The position numbers were made by a program, and so were the translations under genes. This document shows, one piece after another, positions 8,498-16,457 of a stretch of 64,000 nucleotides of DNA; positions within the stretch are counted from its first letter, which is position 1, and every line of letters begins with the position of its first letter. Under the pieces are notes generated by a model. That model searched no databases. It was not told where the DNA came from and saw nothing but the letters and a program-made list of their open reading frames with translations. The DNA comes from Anaerohalosphaera lusitana (GTDB taxonomy: Bacteria > Planctomycetota > Phycisphaerae > Sedimentisphaerales > Anaerohalosphaeraceae): NCBI RefSeq assembly GCF_002007645.1, contig NZ_CP019791.1, positions 3,278,593 through 3,342,592 on the forward strand, written 5' to 3'.

Positions 8498-8850
8498 TGG
8501 AGGCGGGGGGATTCGAACCCCCGTCCCGTGATATTTCAGGTCAGGCTTCTACATGCTTAGTCGTTTGTTTGAGATTCGCTCATGCAACCGCCAAACGACA
8601 GGCTGCCGCACTCGCTATTCCGCAATTAGTTTCGCCTTTGCGTCGCGGACAACCGCAGAGACTATCCCGCTAATTGACGTTCTTTACAAACCCGCGGGCG
8701 AGGTCAGCAAGAACGGGTTGCCATTTTAGGCAGCCATACGCAACTGTGAGTTGCCAATTAAATTAAGGTGCCAGATGATTAACCAGGCCAACTGGCGTCC
8801 TGGACATGCAACCTGGCCATCTACCTATCCGGTCGATACCAGTCGCCCCC
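8498..8850 (-). ncRNA. ssrA: Transfer-messenger RNA (tmRNA)
   Basis: tmRNA rescues stalled ribosomes and tags unfinished peptides for proteolysis. On the minus strand the 5' end GGGGGCGACTGG (8850 downward) pairs with the 3' end CGCCTCC (8499-8505) in a seven-pair acceptor stem with one G-U pair. The T-arm is GGGGG TTCGAATC CCCCC near 8506-8523. A typical tag frame lies in the middle and pseudoknot-forming sequence lies on the 3' side. The CCA end is not encoded. The RNA is about 353 nt. A strong sigma-70 promoter sits just upstream at 8872-8900. The PP2C phosphatase gene starts directly after the RNA. Confidence 0.95.
8726..8755 (-). other. tmRNA proteolysis-tag reading frame
   Basis: Within ssrA the frame GGC AAC TCA CAG TTG CGT ATG GCT GCC TAA encodes GNSQLRMAA followed by stop. 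The hydrophobic-Ala-Ala end is the usual ClpXP-type degron end. The resume codon appears to be GGC (Gly) rather than the common alanine codon, and Met replaces the frequent Leu before Ala-Ala. The frame position follows from its place upstream of the pseudoknots and from its length; the exact resume codon is inferred. Confidence 0.8.
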
Positions 8851-8871
8851 GATTTTTAAAGAGCAAAACGT

Positions 8872-8900
8872 AGTATATCCTACACAAACTATACTGTCAA
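8872..8900 (-). promoter_or_regulatory. Strong sigma-70 promoter of ssrA
   Basis: On the minus strand TTGACA (8895-8900) is followed by exactly 17 bases and TATACT (8872-8877, five of six consensus positions). The expected start near 8865 leaves a short leader before the mature tmRNA 5' end at 8850. Confidence 0.75.
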
Positions 8901-8939
8901 GCTGTACATTTGTTCATTTTCATGCTCAAGATGCGGTCC

Positions 8940-9743
8940 TCAATATTTAACTCGTCTTCTGCGACTCGCTAGTACTGCTGATCTAGCATTTATCTTAGTC
9001 CTGAATTGCTGCTGATCCCATTCAATACCATCCCCAACATAGCTTTGGAAGAATATCTCCCGCAAATGATCGTCAAAATATTCGCTTCGCATGCTGAAAT
9101 CGAATGCCCCCAGATTTCTTGCAAATTCAAGCTGCCTGTTGAGCTTTGCGCCAACCTTCATTCGATGCAGGTCTATGACAGACAGTTTCTGATTACCTGC
9201 AGAGTCAGTGTCAACGAATATGTGCCAAACGTAAAGGTCGGGCATGCTGATGCCGGCATCATGTATCCGCCTTGCCAGCCGCCCTATATGTGTGATCAGC
9301 ATTTCTTTTTCGTTTTGCTGGAGCTGTTCCCACCTTTGATTGCAGATATCGGCAAGGCACTGGCCAGCGAGCTTTTCGGTGATGAAGAAGGATGATTCTT
9401 CAAATGGACCTTTCATATCCGAACCGTAACACACAGGAATATAGGTTCCGATACCATTGTCCAGCAAAGTTCTTGCGCTCAGCCATTCGAGCCTTCCCTG
9501 CGAACATATGGTGCGAAAATTTCTGAAGGCAAACCATGTATCTTTGAAATGAGGCTTTTTGAAGCGTTTGATGAAAAATTCCCGGCGGTTTTCACCTCGT
9601 CCCAAGGTAAAATAAGCCACCATGCGCTTTGTGTTCTGGTTGACAACCTGCTCCTGGTCAAACTCAAAGAAATCCTCATACTCAACTACGCCCTGCTGGG
9701 AAAAGAACTCCCTCCACTTCCCCGCAAACTGAATATTACGCAT
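8940..9743 (-). CDS. WaaP/KdkA-like lipopolysaccharide core kinase
   Basis: A 267-residue protein-kinase-fold enzyme. The conserved lysine region is FFIKRF (about 57-62). The catalytic loop reads GISMPDLYVWHIFVD, and the metal-binding segment is SVIDLHRM. This closely follows the WaaP pattern HRDxYxxHxLxD...IDLHR, except that the loop has Met-Pro-Asp in place of His-Arg-Asp while keeping the aspartate. WaaP enzymes phosphorylate inner-core heptose, and KdkA phosphorylates Kdo, on the cytoplasmic side of the inner membrane. It implies an LPS-bearing outer membrane. AGGGA lies five bases before the ATG. No other LPS gene is adjacent, and the sugar acceptor cannot be deduced. Confidence 0.75.
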   Translation of the reverse strand: MRNIQFAGKWREFFSQQGVVEYEDFFEFDQEQVVNQNTKRMVAYFTLGRGENRREFFIKRFKKPHFKDTWFAFRNFRTICSQGRLEWLSARTLLDNGIGTYIPVCYGSDMKGPFEESSFFITEKLAGQCLADICNQRWEQLQQNEKEMLITHIGRLARRIHDAGISMPDLYVWHIFVDTDSAGNQKLSVIDLHRMKVGAKLNRQLEFARNLGAFDFSMRSEYFDDHLREIFFQSYVGDGIEWDQQQFRTKINARSAVLASRRRRVKY

Positions 9744-9953
9744 ATAAATCCCTGCAAAATAACAGAAAAATAGCCATCAGCGACAGATTAACGCCGCTTA
9801 ACTGCTCTGAACATGTATGTGAGCATTATAAGGCTATTCGCATAAAATTCATGCACAAACATTAACGTTTTACTAACAATAAGAGAGGGTGTATTTTGAC
9901 CACAATTCACAAGTAACGGCGACAATCCGGCACGCTCAGATATAGCTCATTAG

Positions 9954-10886
9954 CTACCGAATGAGCTTGCTTAGCACTTTTAGTGCCATTTTCGCCTTGG
10001 TTCCGGTCACCGCAGCAGATTTTTCAAATATAAGGCTGAACATGTGAGTAACTTCGGCATCACTCATTTCACCCAGCCAGAGCGTGTCGCCAACGTTTTC
10101 GTCCTCCACAAATTCGTAATCTACACCCCTCATTATTGCTGCGGGGACCCAGGCGTCGCTTTGTCCGAAAAGCAATCCACATGCTCCAGATACCTGGTGT
10201 ACTGTAAGATCAAGACCGCCGAACTTTGGACGCCCGTACCGGTCTATAGCTCCGAGGTCCTTTGTTCTCGGCCTGATTCCCCAGGATCCTACAGCGGCTT
10301 CAAATGTTCCGATCGGTACGATTTCGGTATCGGCAATTATCACTGCGACATTCTTGCCGGTAATGTCCCGCAGTCTTTCGCCGATCTTTCGGGCCTCAGC
10401 GTCGGGATCTTCGGGCAAAACTCCTATCAGACCTGGCGGGAAGTTAGACCGGTCCAATCCGCCGTCATGTGTGTAAAAACGCCAGCTTTTACAATCCTTG
10501 GTGACGCAGATGACCTTCTCGCGGTCGCAAACTTCCTGGACCTTTTCATCGTTTTTGCCGCTTGACTGCAATATTTTCTTTAGAGCACCGTCAACTGGTA
10601 TGAGAGCTACAATTTTGAGTCCGCGCTGCCACATCAGTTCAATCAAGCGGGCATCTTTGCCTATTTTTTCAGCCAGCCTGACCGCTTGGGGACGCGGCTC
10701 GATGTTTTCCATCTTAAATACAAGACCACACGCTTTGGTCACGATCTTGCTGGTCAATACCACAACATCTTTTTCTCTCAGACCTGCGACTTCCTGCTCG
10801 GCCGCATCTGAGACGATTTCGGCAAGATCATCACCTTGTTCAATGTCCCCTATTGTTTCCAATCCCAATACTTCGATCTTTCTCAA
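9954..10886 (-). CDS. cofE: CofE-type F420-0:gamma-glutamyl ligase
   Basis: The CofE family adds L-glutamate to coenzyme F420-0 using GTP. This 310-residue protein shows family landmarks: VVVLTSKIVTKACG (about 42-55), HDGGLDRSNFPPG around residues 139-151 (the usual AGxDxSN motif), IADTE and the C-terminal VGDTLWLGE. It is somewhat longer than the usual 250 residues. The start is TTG at 10886, preceded by GGGGGT. No other F420 gene (CofC, CofD, CofG/H) is visible nearby, so it may serve F420 synthesis or glutamylate a different acceptor. The family is confident; the substrate is inference. Its 3' end is followed by about 200 bases without a recognisable feature. Confidence 0.82.
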   Translation of the reverse strand: MRKIEVLGLETIGDIEQGDDLAEIVSDAAEQEVAGLREKDVVVLTSKIVTKACGLVFKMENIEPRPQAVRLAEKIGKDARLIELMWQRGLKIVALIPVDGALKKILQSSGKNDEKVQEVCDREKVICVTKDCKSWRFYTHDGGLDRSNFPPGLIGVLPEDPDAEARKIGERLRDITGKNVAVIIADTEIVPIGTFEAAVGSWGIRPRTKDLGAIDRYGRPKFGGLDLTVHQVSGACGLLFGQSDAWVPAAIMRGVDYEFVEDENVGDTLWLGEMSDAEVTHMFSLIFEKSAAVTGTKAKMALKVLSKLIR

Positions 10887-11015
10887 AGCAACCCCCAGAA
10901 CTGAACTATAATTCGGCTCTTACGAATGTCTTATCCTTATTCAGATTAACGCGTATGCGCAAACTGTCCAGATTGAATCTTTTAGCACATATGAATAATT
11001 CAGTATGATTAACAA

Positions 11016-11051
11016 TGAAAAAGGCCGGTCATTATGCACTGACCGGCCTTT
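11016..11051 (-). terminator. Rho-independent terminator of the fucosidase gene
   Basis: An 11-pair stem AAGGCCGGTCA/TGACCGGCCTT (11021-11031 with 11040-11050) encloses an eight-base loop and is followed on the minus strand by a run of five T. It lies just past the stop of the GH29 gene. Confidence 0.85.
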
Positions 11052-11072
11052 GAGTCAATTAAAATGGGACAG

Positions 11073-12848
11073 CTAGTCAGTAGGCACCAATTTGACCCAT
11101 TCCAGATTCATTAGAGCATTGCCGCTGCCGAACTTTTGAGGTTTTACATCTAAATTATACTGGCCGGGCTCCAGTTCGACCTGACCTGGTGAGACTGTTT
11201 CATAATCAGTCCAGCCTTCGGTTTTGCTGACATCTCCGGTGAGCTGCTTGCCGTCAAGGGCTACCTGATACGTGCCGCCTTCGTAGCCGGCTTCGCAGGA
11301 TATACTAAGCTGAACCTTGTAGGTTTCGGCTTTATCGACTTTGAATTTCCATGAAACAGTGTCATTTTCACCTGTCCAGTAGCCGATGTTGGCATTCTCG
11401 CCCTTCTGCTCAAGACGTACATTTGCTCCTTTTATGTCGGCGTCTTCGGCCTTGAGAGTAACTGTGCCTGCGTCATCAGGTCTGGCCATCCAGGGCAGAA
11501 CCTCGGGTTCGCCCTCGATCTCGAGCACAACAACGGTTGCGACGCTGTCCATCTTGGGCGGCACATCAATGACGACATCGTCGCCTTTGCGGGTTGTACT
11601 TAGCTTGTTGCCTTCCATGCCGCCAAGGATGTATGCGGAAGCGACTTTGTTCTTGAGACCCGGAACGACAAGCTTATTATCTGCAGGCCAGTCGTATACG
11701 TGGAGGTAGAGTTTGCCGGGCTTGGCAGTACAACGCCCCCACGGTGTCTTCGTGAACGGGCTCGCAGTGCTGCCGTAGATGCTTTCGCCGTAGGTTTCGA
11801 TCCAATCGCCTATCTGGTCCAGACGCTGTACGCATGGCGGCGGGAAAGTGCCTTCGGGAGTGGGGCCTACATTGAGAAGACAGTTGCCGCCCTTGCTGGT
11901 GGTGTCGATCAGGTCCCGGATGAAAGAATCTCCGCTACGGAGCCATTTCTGATAATTCTTGTGGTAGCCCCAGTGATGGAACATTGTCAGGCAGGATTCC
12001 CAGTCTACACCTTCGAGCCCAGTTGCGGGGATCTGCTGTTCGGGGGTGCCGAAATCGCCCGCGTAGCCTTCTCCTTTGTTCATGCCCTGCATTCCCTGAC
12101 GACCTTTGCCGACACGGTTGTTTATAATAATATCGGGCTTGAGCGAGCGGATATAGTTGTAAAGCTCCTTGCCCTGCGGCTCGGTCCATTCTTTGATCCA
12201 TTCGCCGTCAAACCAGAGGACTGCGGGATCATAGCGTTCGACGAGCTCCTTTAGCTGGGGCTTCATGTATTCGTCACGGTATTTTGGGAAGCTGTCGCCG
12301 GATGCATCGGGATGGTGCCAGTCCATGATCGAATAGTAGAAGCAGAGTTTGACACCGTGTTCGTTGCAGGCGTCTTCGAGTTCCTGGAGGATATCACGAT
12401 CGTACGGGGTGGCATCAATTACGTCATACTCGGTCACGTCAGAGTCCCACAAACAGAATCCATCGTGGTGTTTTGAAGTTATCACGATGTATTTCATGCC
12501 CGCGTCTTTTGCTATCCGGACCCATTCATCCGCATCGAAATCTGTAGGGTTAAACTGGTCCGCAAATTTTTCGTATTCGTCTTTTGGGATCTGAAGGCTG
12601 GCCATGATCCATTCCGCCCCGCCGGAAAGCGATCGGCCCTTGTGGATACCTCCGGGGACGGCATAAATACCCCAGTGAATGAACATACCAAAACGGGCGT
12701 CTCGCCACCACTGCATGCGAGCATCCGTCTCAGCTTCGCTTTCGTTGAGGTAATTCTTTTCGGCAGCGTTTGTTGGAGGAACGACAGTCATGAGCAAGCA
12801 AACTGCAATCAGACACCAGACCAAAGATTTCTTTTCGCGTTTGTTCAT
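11073..12848 (-). CDS. Secreted GH29 alpha-L-fucosidase with C-terminal beta-sandwich
   Basis: A 591-residue exported enzyme that should release alpha-linked L-fucose from glycans. Residues 1-28 are a signal peptide (core WCLIAVCLLMTVVP). The GH29 barrel covers about 40-350. It includes RFGMFIHWG (52-60), KHHDGFCLWDS (126-136) and the nucleophile Asp214 in LWFDGEW. A beta region follows, then a carbohydrate-binding-like sandwich at about 460-590 (WKFKVDKAETYKVQL and the end MNLEWVKLV). AAGGGG precedes the ATG by six bases. It is transcribed away from dapB, with a promoter at 12903-12929 and its own terminator. It belongs functionally with the GH20 and GH78 genes 1-6 kb further on. Confidence 0.95.
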   Translation of the reverse strand: MNKREKKSLVWCLIAVCLLMTVVPPTNAAEKNYLNESEAETDARMQWWRDARFGMFIHWGIYAVPGGIHKGRSLSGGAEWIMASLQIPKDEYEKFADQFNPTDFDADEWVRIAKDAGMKYIVITSKHHDGFCLWDSDVTEYDVIDATPYDRDILQELEDACNEHGVKLCFYYSIMDWHHPDASGDSFPKYRDEYMKPQLKELVERYDPAVLWFDGEWIKEWTEPQGKELYNYIRSLKPDIIINNRVGKGRQGMQGMNKGEGYAGDFGTPEQQIPATGLEGVDWESCLTMFHHWGYHKNYQKWLRSGDSFIRDLIDTTSKGGNCLLNVGPTPEGTFPPPCVQRLDQIGDWIETYGESIYGSTASPFTKTPWGRCTAKPGKLYLHVYDWPADNKLVVPGLKNKVASAYILGGMEGNKLSTTRKGDDVVIDVPPKMDSVATVVVLEIEGEPEVLPWMARPDDAGTVTLKAEDADIKGANVRLEQKGENANIGYWTGENDTVSWKFKVDKAETYKVQLSISCEAGYEGGTYQVALDGKQLTGDVSKTEGWTDYETVSPGQVELEPGQYNLDVKPQKFGSGNALMNLEWVKLVPTD

Positions 12849-12902
12849 TATAGTCCCCTTCGAAAGAAAATATAGGTTGAAAGCCTCTCAGGCTATCACT
12901 TT

Positions 12903-12929
12903 AGTATATGCAGAGAGGTGGATTGTCAA
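12903..12929 (-). promoter_or_regulatory. Probable promoter of the GH29 fucosidase gene
   Basis: On the minus strand TTGACA (12924-12929) precedes TATACT (12903-12908) with a short 15-base spacer. The short spacer suggests a weak or activator-dependent promoter. It lies 20 bases from the divergent dapB -35 box. Confidence 0.4.
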
Positions 12930-12948
12930 GCGAAACTGAAAGGCCGGG

Positions 12949-12976
12949 TTGTAAAATGAGCCATTGCTGTTATAAT
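12949..12976 (+). promoter_or_regulatory. Promoter of dapB
   Basis: TTGTAA (12949-12954), 16 bases, then a perfect TATAAT (12971-12976) preceded by TGT, giving an extended -10. It points to dapB, whose start is 53 bases downstream. Confidence 0.6.
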
Positions 12977-13028
12977 TACCACTCAATCGAACTTTTGCTA
13001 ACCATATAGAGAACAGGGAAGTACAGAT

Positions 13029-13826
13029 ATGAAACCTAAACTGGTAGTTACAGGTGCGGCAGGACGCATGGGCAAGAGAGTGCTGAATGCCGCTGTGGAA
13101 TCAGGTGAATTCGAGATAGCCGCTGCAACAGAAGCAGATGGAAATCCTACGCTGGGTAAGGATGCGGGGCTCACAGCCGGCATCGGCGAGCTTGGTGTGC
13201 CTATTACGACTGAAGGTCCTGCGGATGCAGATGTTGTTATCGATTTTTCACTGCCGCAGGCGACGGACAAGGTAATCGATTATTGCGTGCAGAACAATGT
13301 TGCACTGATACTTGCGACTACGGGCCTTTCCGACGAGCAGCTCAAGAAGGTCGACGAGGTCTCGGCGAAGATACCGATCATTCAGCAAACCAACATGTCG
13401 GTCGGCATGAATACGCTGTTTGCAGTAGTCGGCAAGGTCGCGAATATGCTCGGCGAGGAGTATGACATCGAGATCACAGAAGCGCATCACCGGTTCAAGA
13501 GGGATGCGCCGAGCGGGTCGGCGATGACGCTGGCGGAGAATGTGGCAAAGGAAACCGGACGCGATTTCCCGGACTGCCTGGTACACGGCAGGTACGGCAA
13601 AGAGGCCGTGCGTGAGAAAGGAACGATCGGCATGCACGCAATCCGCGGCGGCGATATTACCGGCGAGCATTCAGTCATCTATAGTTCGCTGGGAGAGACG
13701 ATCACGATATCACACAGTGCGCATAATCGAGACAATTTCGCGAGAGGTTCCGTGCGAGCCGCGAAATGGCTGGCAGGCAAACCGGCTGGCCGGTATTCAA
13801 TGGCGGATGCACTGGGGATCAAGTAG
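13029..13826 (+). CDS. dapB: 4-hydroxy-tetrahydrodipicolinate reductase
   Basis: DapB reduces hydroxy-tetrahydrodipicolinate with NAD(P)H in the diaminopimelate/lysine pathway, which feeds cell-wall and lysine synthesis. The 265-residue length is typical. Visible motifs are the nucleotide loop GAAGRMGKRV (9-18), the segment QQTNMSVGMN, and the active-site signature EAHHRFKRDAPSGSAM (about 150-165) with its catalytic His and Lys. AGGGAAG lies upstream of the ATG. No other lysine gene is close. It sits alone on the plus strand between two glycosidase genes of opposite orientation, closed by a strong bidirectional terminator. Confidence 0.96.
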   Translation: MKPKLVVTGAAGRMGKRVLNAAVESGEFEIAAATEADGNPTLGKDAGLTAGIGELGVPITTEGPADADVVIDFSLPQATDKVIDYCVQNNVALILATTGLSDEQLKKVDEVSAKIPIIQQTNMSVGMNTLFAVVGKVANMLGEEYDIEITEAHHRFKRDAPSGSAMTLAENVAKETGRDFPDCLVHGRYGKEAVREKGTIGMHAIRGGDITGEHSVIYSSLGETITISHSAHNRDNFARGSVRAAKWLAGKPAGRYSMADALGIK

Positions 13827-13850
13827 ACACTGATTTGAACGAACAATAAC

Positions 13851-13888
13851 AAAAGCCGCTGACCCTTTCACAAGTCAGCGGCTTTTTT
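13851..13888. terminator. Bidirectional terminator between dapB and the GH20 gene
   Basis: A perfect 13-pair stem AAAAGCCGCTGAC/GTCAGCGGCTTTT (13851-13863 with 13874-13886) has T runs on both strands. It serves dapB (plus) and the convergent hexosaminidase gene (minus). Confidence 0.9.
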
Positions 13889-13907
13889 GCATTGAGAATG
13901 AGCAAGC

Positions 13908-16370
13908 TTACTGCATGTTCCTTTTGATCGTGATATCGCCTGTGGAATCGGTACCGCCGTCGCTCCGTACTTCTGCTTTGATGGTGTATTCGGCAGCCGG
14001 TTCGTAATCATCAATGGTGACGGTATAGATATTGTCCTTGTTGCTGCCGCCTGTCTGACCGGGATGTTCGTCACGGGCGATTTCCTTGCCGTCGACGAGC
14101 AGACTTACCCAGTTCAAATCCAGGCGATGTGCTCCGCCGGTGTATTGGAAAACTATGCTGTAGGTTCCGGTACCGTCAATAACGCCGGAAACATCCCATT
14201 GCAGCGTCTTCCAGTCCTGCGACATCTGCTCCGGAGTCCACTGGCCGACGAGATGTTCTTCTGGAGCAGTCGAGTATACGGCCGCTTTGTGCAGTGTTCC
14301 CTGGAAAGCGTTCGGATAGGTGTCACCTAGACGTGTTAGCGGCAGTACTGCCTGGGTGTTGAAACTTCCAATGAGGTTGCCGTCAGCATAGAGTTCTGTC
14401 TTTTTCAGGTTGGCGACAAAAGTAAGCTCGACCTTTTCGCCTAGCGGCAACTGGTAGTCCCAGATAAGAATATCGGGCTGAACCGTACCATCCGGTGTGC
14501 GGGCTGGTGCGTGACTTGCACGGACCAGAGCAACGCCCCGTTTTGTTTCAGTGACATTACCTTTTTTGTCGCGGACCTCGTGAGTGTAGTCCAGATAGAG
14601 AGTTGCCAGGTCGCTGCTTAGCAGTATCTCGTGGCCGTTTGGCCTGCGTTCCCATCGCCAGGTAATATCCTTTTCGCGAGTAACGGTGAATGTCGCGGTC
14701 CACGGATACTCGAGATTGCTCGCGGAACCTGGTACATCCAGCTCTTTAGATGTGTTCTCAATGAAGTGCATCGGCTGATCAAGCTTCCATACGAGTTCAT
14801 CCTGATCGACTGCTGGGCGGGTAAGGTAGCTGGTGTTCGGGACTTCATGCAGGATGGGATTCGTCTTGCTGTGCGATGCATGGCTGCCGGGGATGAATTC
14901 AACTTGCGTTTGGCCTTGCGACATGATCGAAGCGGCTTTTTCACGGAACGCGTTGAAGTCAGGACTGCCCTTTGTGCCCCAGAGCTTTTCACCCATAACT
15001 ACGATAGTCGGATAGCAAAGGCGGGCAATTTCGTTCGTCGTGTAGCCCATCGGACCGAAGTCGTTCCAGACGTGCAGCTTACCGCCGAGCAGTGCGGGAT
15101 CGCCCTTTTCAAGCTGGCCTGCCGGATCGTTGGAGAATTTTGTCGGGTCCCAGTTATTGTAAAGGAAAGAATTGCTCACACCGTAATACGGGGCGCCGGG
15201 CACAATATAGGTCCAGATATGTGTTGAATTGATGACCTTGTAGCCAGCCTTGGCTTTGTTTGCTGCGTCGGCTGTGACCCACATATCTATAACTACGGAT
15301 TTATCGGGTTCGGTGGTACCGGGCATGTGTTCGTAGCCGGACCAGATGCGGACGGTTTTGCCCTTGGCGGTAAGGTAATCGTTAAAATGATTGATATATT
15401 GCCGAAATTTTTCGCCGAGCATCTTTCGTTCTTCCGGATCACGGATTGCGCCGAGACTGTATTCGTCCGTACCGATATGGATGTGCGGACTGTCGAACAG
15501 CGGTACGATCTCATCGAAGACCTTTTCCATGAGGTCGTAAGTACCTTCTTTGGTGATATCGAGATACGGCGCGCCAAGACGCGGATGAGCCAGGTCCGGA
15601 CGGATCCGCGTAAATGCCCTGCTGTGGCCCGGGGAGTCTATTTCGGGGGTGATCGTCACACCGCGGACAGCGGCAAAGTCCTGCAGCTCGCGGATCTGCT
15701 CCTGTGTGTAGTAACCATCGTCGGAGGCGAGCTCGGGGATTGTCTTCATCTCAACACGAAAACCGGGATAGTAAGGCCAGGTATTATCGTTGAGATGCAG
15801 GTGTATCTCATTCATTTTGAAGTAGCTTATGGTGCGGACCCAGTCAAGCAGTTCGTCGTACGGAATGAACTTGCGACCGACGTCGAGCAGGATCGATCGG
15901 ACCTGGTAATCGGGCGAATCGGTGATCGTACCTTTAGGCAGGTCGTTACCCTGAGCGATCATCTGGCAAAGCGTGCGTGTACCCCAGTAAACGCCTTTGG
16001 CAGTAGCAGCCCGGATCGTGACGCCGTCGCCAATAACAAGGATGTAACCTTCTTCTGAAATCTCATTACCGGCAGTATCAAGAGTTAGAAGAATGTGCCC
16101 GTTCTTGCCGGAGAACCAGCCCGGTTTAAATTTGCTCTTTTTGCGGCCGGTGAGAAATGCAAGATCCTCTCGGAGGATATCAGCAACAGGTTCGAGCTGT
16201 TTCTTAAAATCGGAATCGATGGCTACCTTTGCATTGGATGCATCAAACGAGCCCTCGCCGCCCTGCCACTGTTCAGGTGCAGGAATAATCTGCGGTTCAG
16301 GGTTGGCTGCGTGAACCGTTGTAATCATAATGCATGTCAGTAAGACGATCCATGTCAATCTACTACTCAT
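13908..16370 (-). CDS. Secreted GH20 beta-N-acetylhexosaminidase
   Basis: An 820-residue exported enzyme cleaving terminal GlcNAc or GalNAc. The signal peptide covers residues 1-21 (core WIVLLTCIMITTVHA). A GH20b-type domain spans about 25-150, and the catalytic barrel begins RSILLDVGRKF (158-168). The substrate-assisted catalytic pair is Asp302-Glu303 in HIGTDEYS. Beyond the barrel, about 340 residues form beta domains, including a concanavalin-like segment and a C-terminal fibronectin-like domain. The start is the ATG at 16370 with GGAG seven bases upstream; a TTG 16 codons earlier has no such site. It lies 87 bases downstream of the GH78 gene on the same strand and is probably co-transcribed. 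Confidence 0.93.
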   Translation of the reverse strand: MSSRLTWIVLLTCIMITTVHAANPEPQIIPAPEQWQGGEGSFDASNAKVAIDSDFKKQLEPVADILREDLAFLTGRKKSKFKPGWFSGKNGHILLTLDTAGNEISEEGYILVIGDGVTIRAATAKGVYWGTRTLCQMIAQGNDLPKGTITDSPDYQVRSILLDVGRKFIPYDELLDWVRTISYFKMNEIHLHLNDNTWPYYPGFRVEMKTIPELASDDGYYTQEQIRELQDFAAVRGVTITPEIDSPGHSRAFTRIRPDLAHPRLGAPYLDITKEGTYDLMEKVFDEIVPLFDSPHIHIGTDEYSLGAIRDPEERKMLGEKFRQYINHFNDYLTAKGKTVRIWSGYEHMPGTTEPDKSVVIDMWVTADAANKAKAGYKVINSTHIWTYIVPGAPYYGVSNSFLYNNWDPTKFSNDPAGQLEKGDPALLGGKLHVWNDFGPMGYTTNEIARLCYPTIVVMGEKLWGTKGSPDFNAFREKAASIMSQGQTQVEFIPGSHASHSKTNPILHEVPNTSYLTRPAVDQDELVWKLDQPMHFIENTSKELDVPGSASNLEYPWTATFTVTREKDITWRWERRPNGHEILLSSDLATLYLDYTHEVRDKKGNVTETKRGVALVRASHAPARTPDGTVQPDILIWDYQLPLGEKVELTFVANLKKTELYADGNLIGSFNTQAVLPLTRLGDTYPNAFQGTLHKAAVYSTAPEEHLVGQWTPEQMSQDWKTLQWDVSGVIDGTGTYSIVFQYTGGAHRLDLNWVSLLVDGKEIARDEHPGQTGGSNKDNIYTVTIDDYEPAAEYTIKAEVRSDGGTDSTGDITIKRNMQ

Positions 16371-16457
16371 TTTCACACTCCACTTTAAGAAACTGTATAA
16401 ATCAGTTTTACGAATCAAAGATTTTAGTCATTCCGAAACTATGTTCAAGAAATTTTG

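Noticed and set aside
8498-8530. tRNA-like T-arm and acceptor end
   Set aside because: It belongs to tmRNA; no separate tRNA gene fits here because the partner acceptor strand lies 340 bases away.
15327-16058. Open frame of 243 codons on the plus strand
   Set aside because: It is antisense to the GH20 catalytic domain; no supporting motif or ribosome site.
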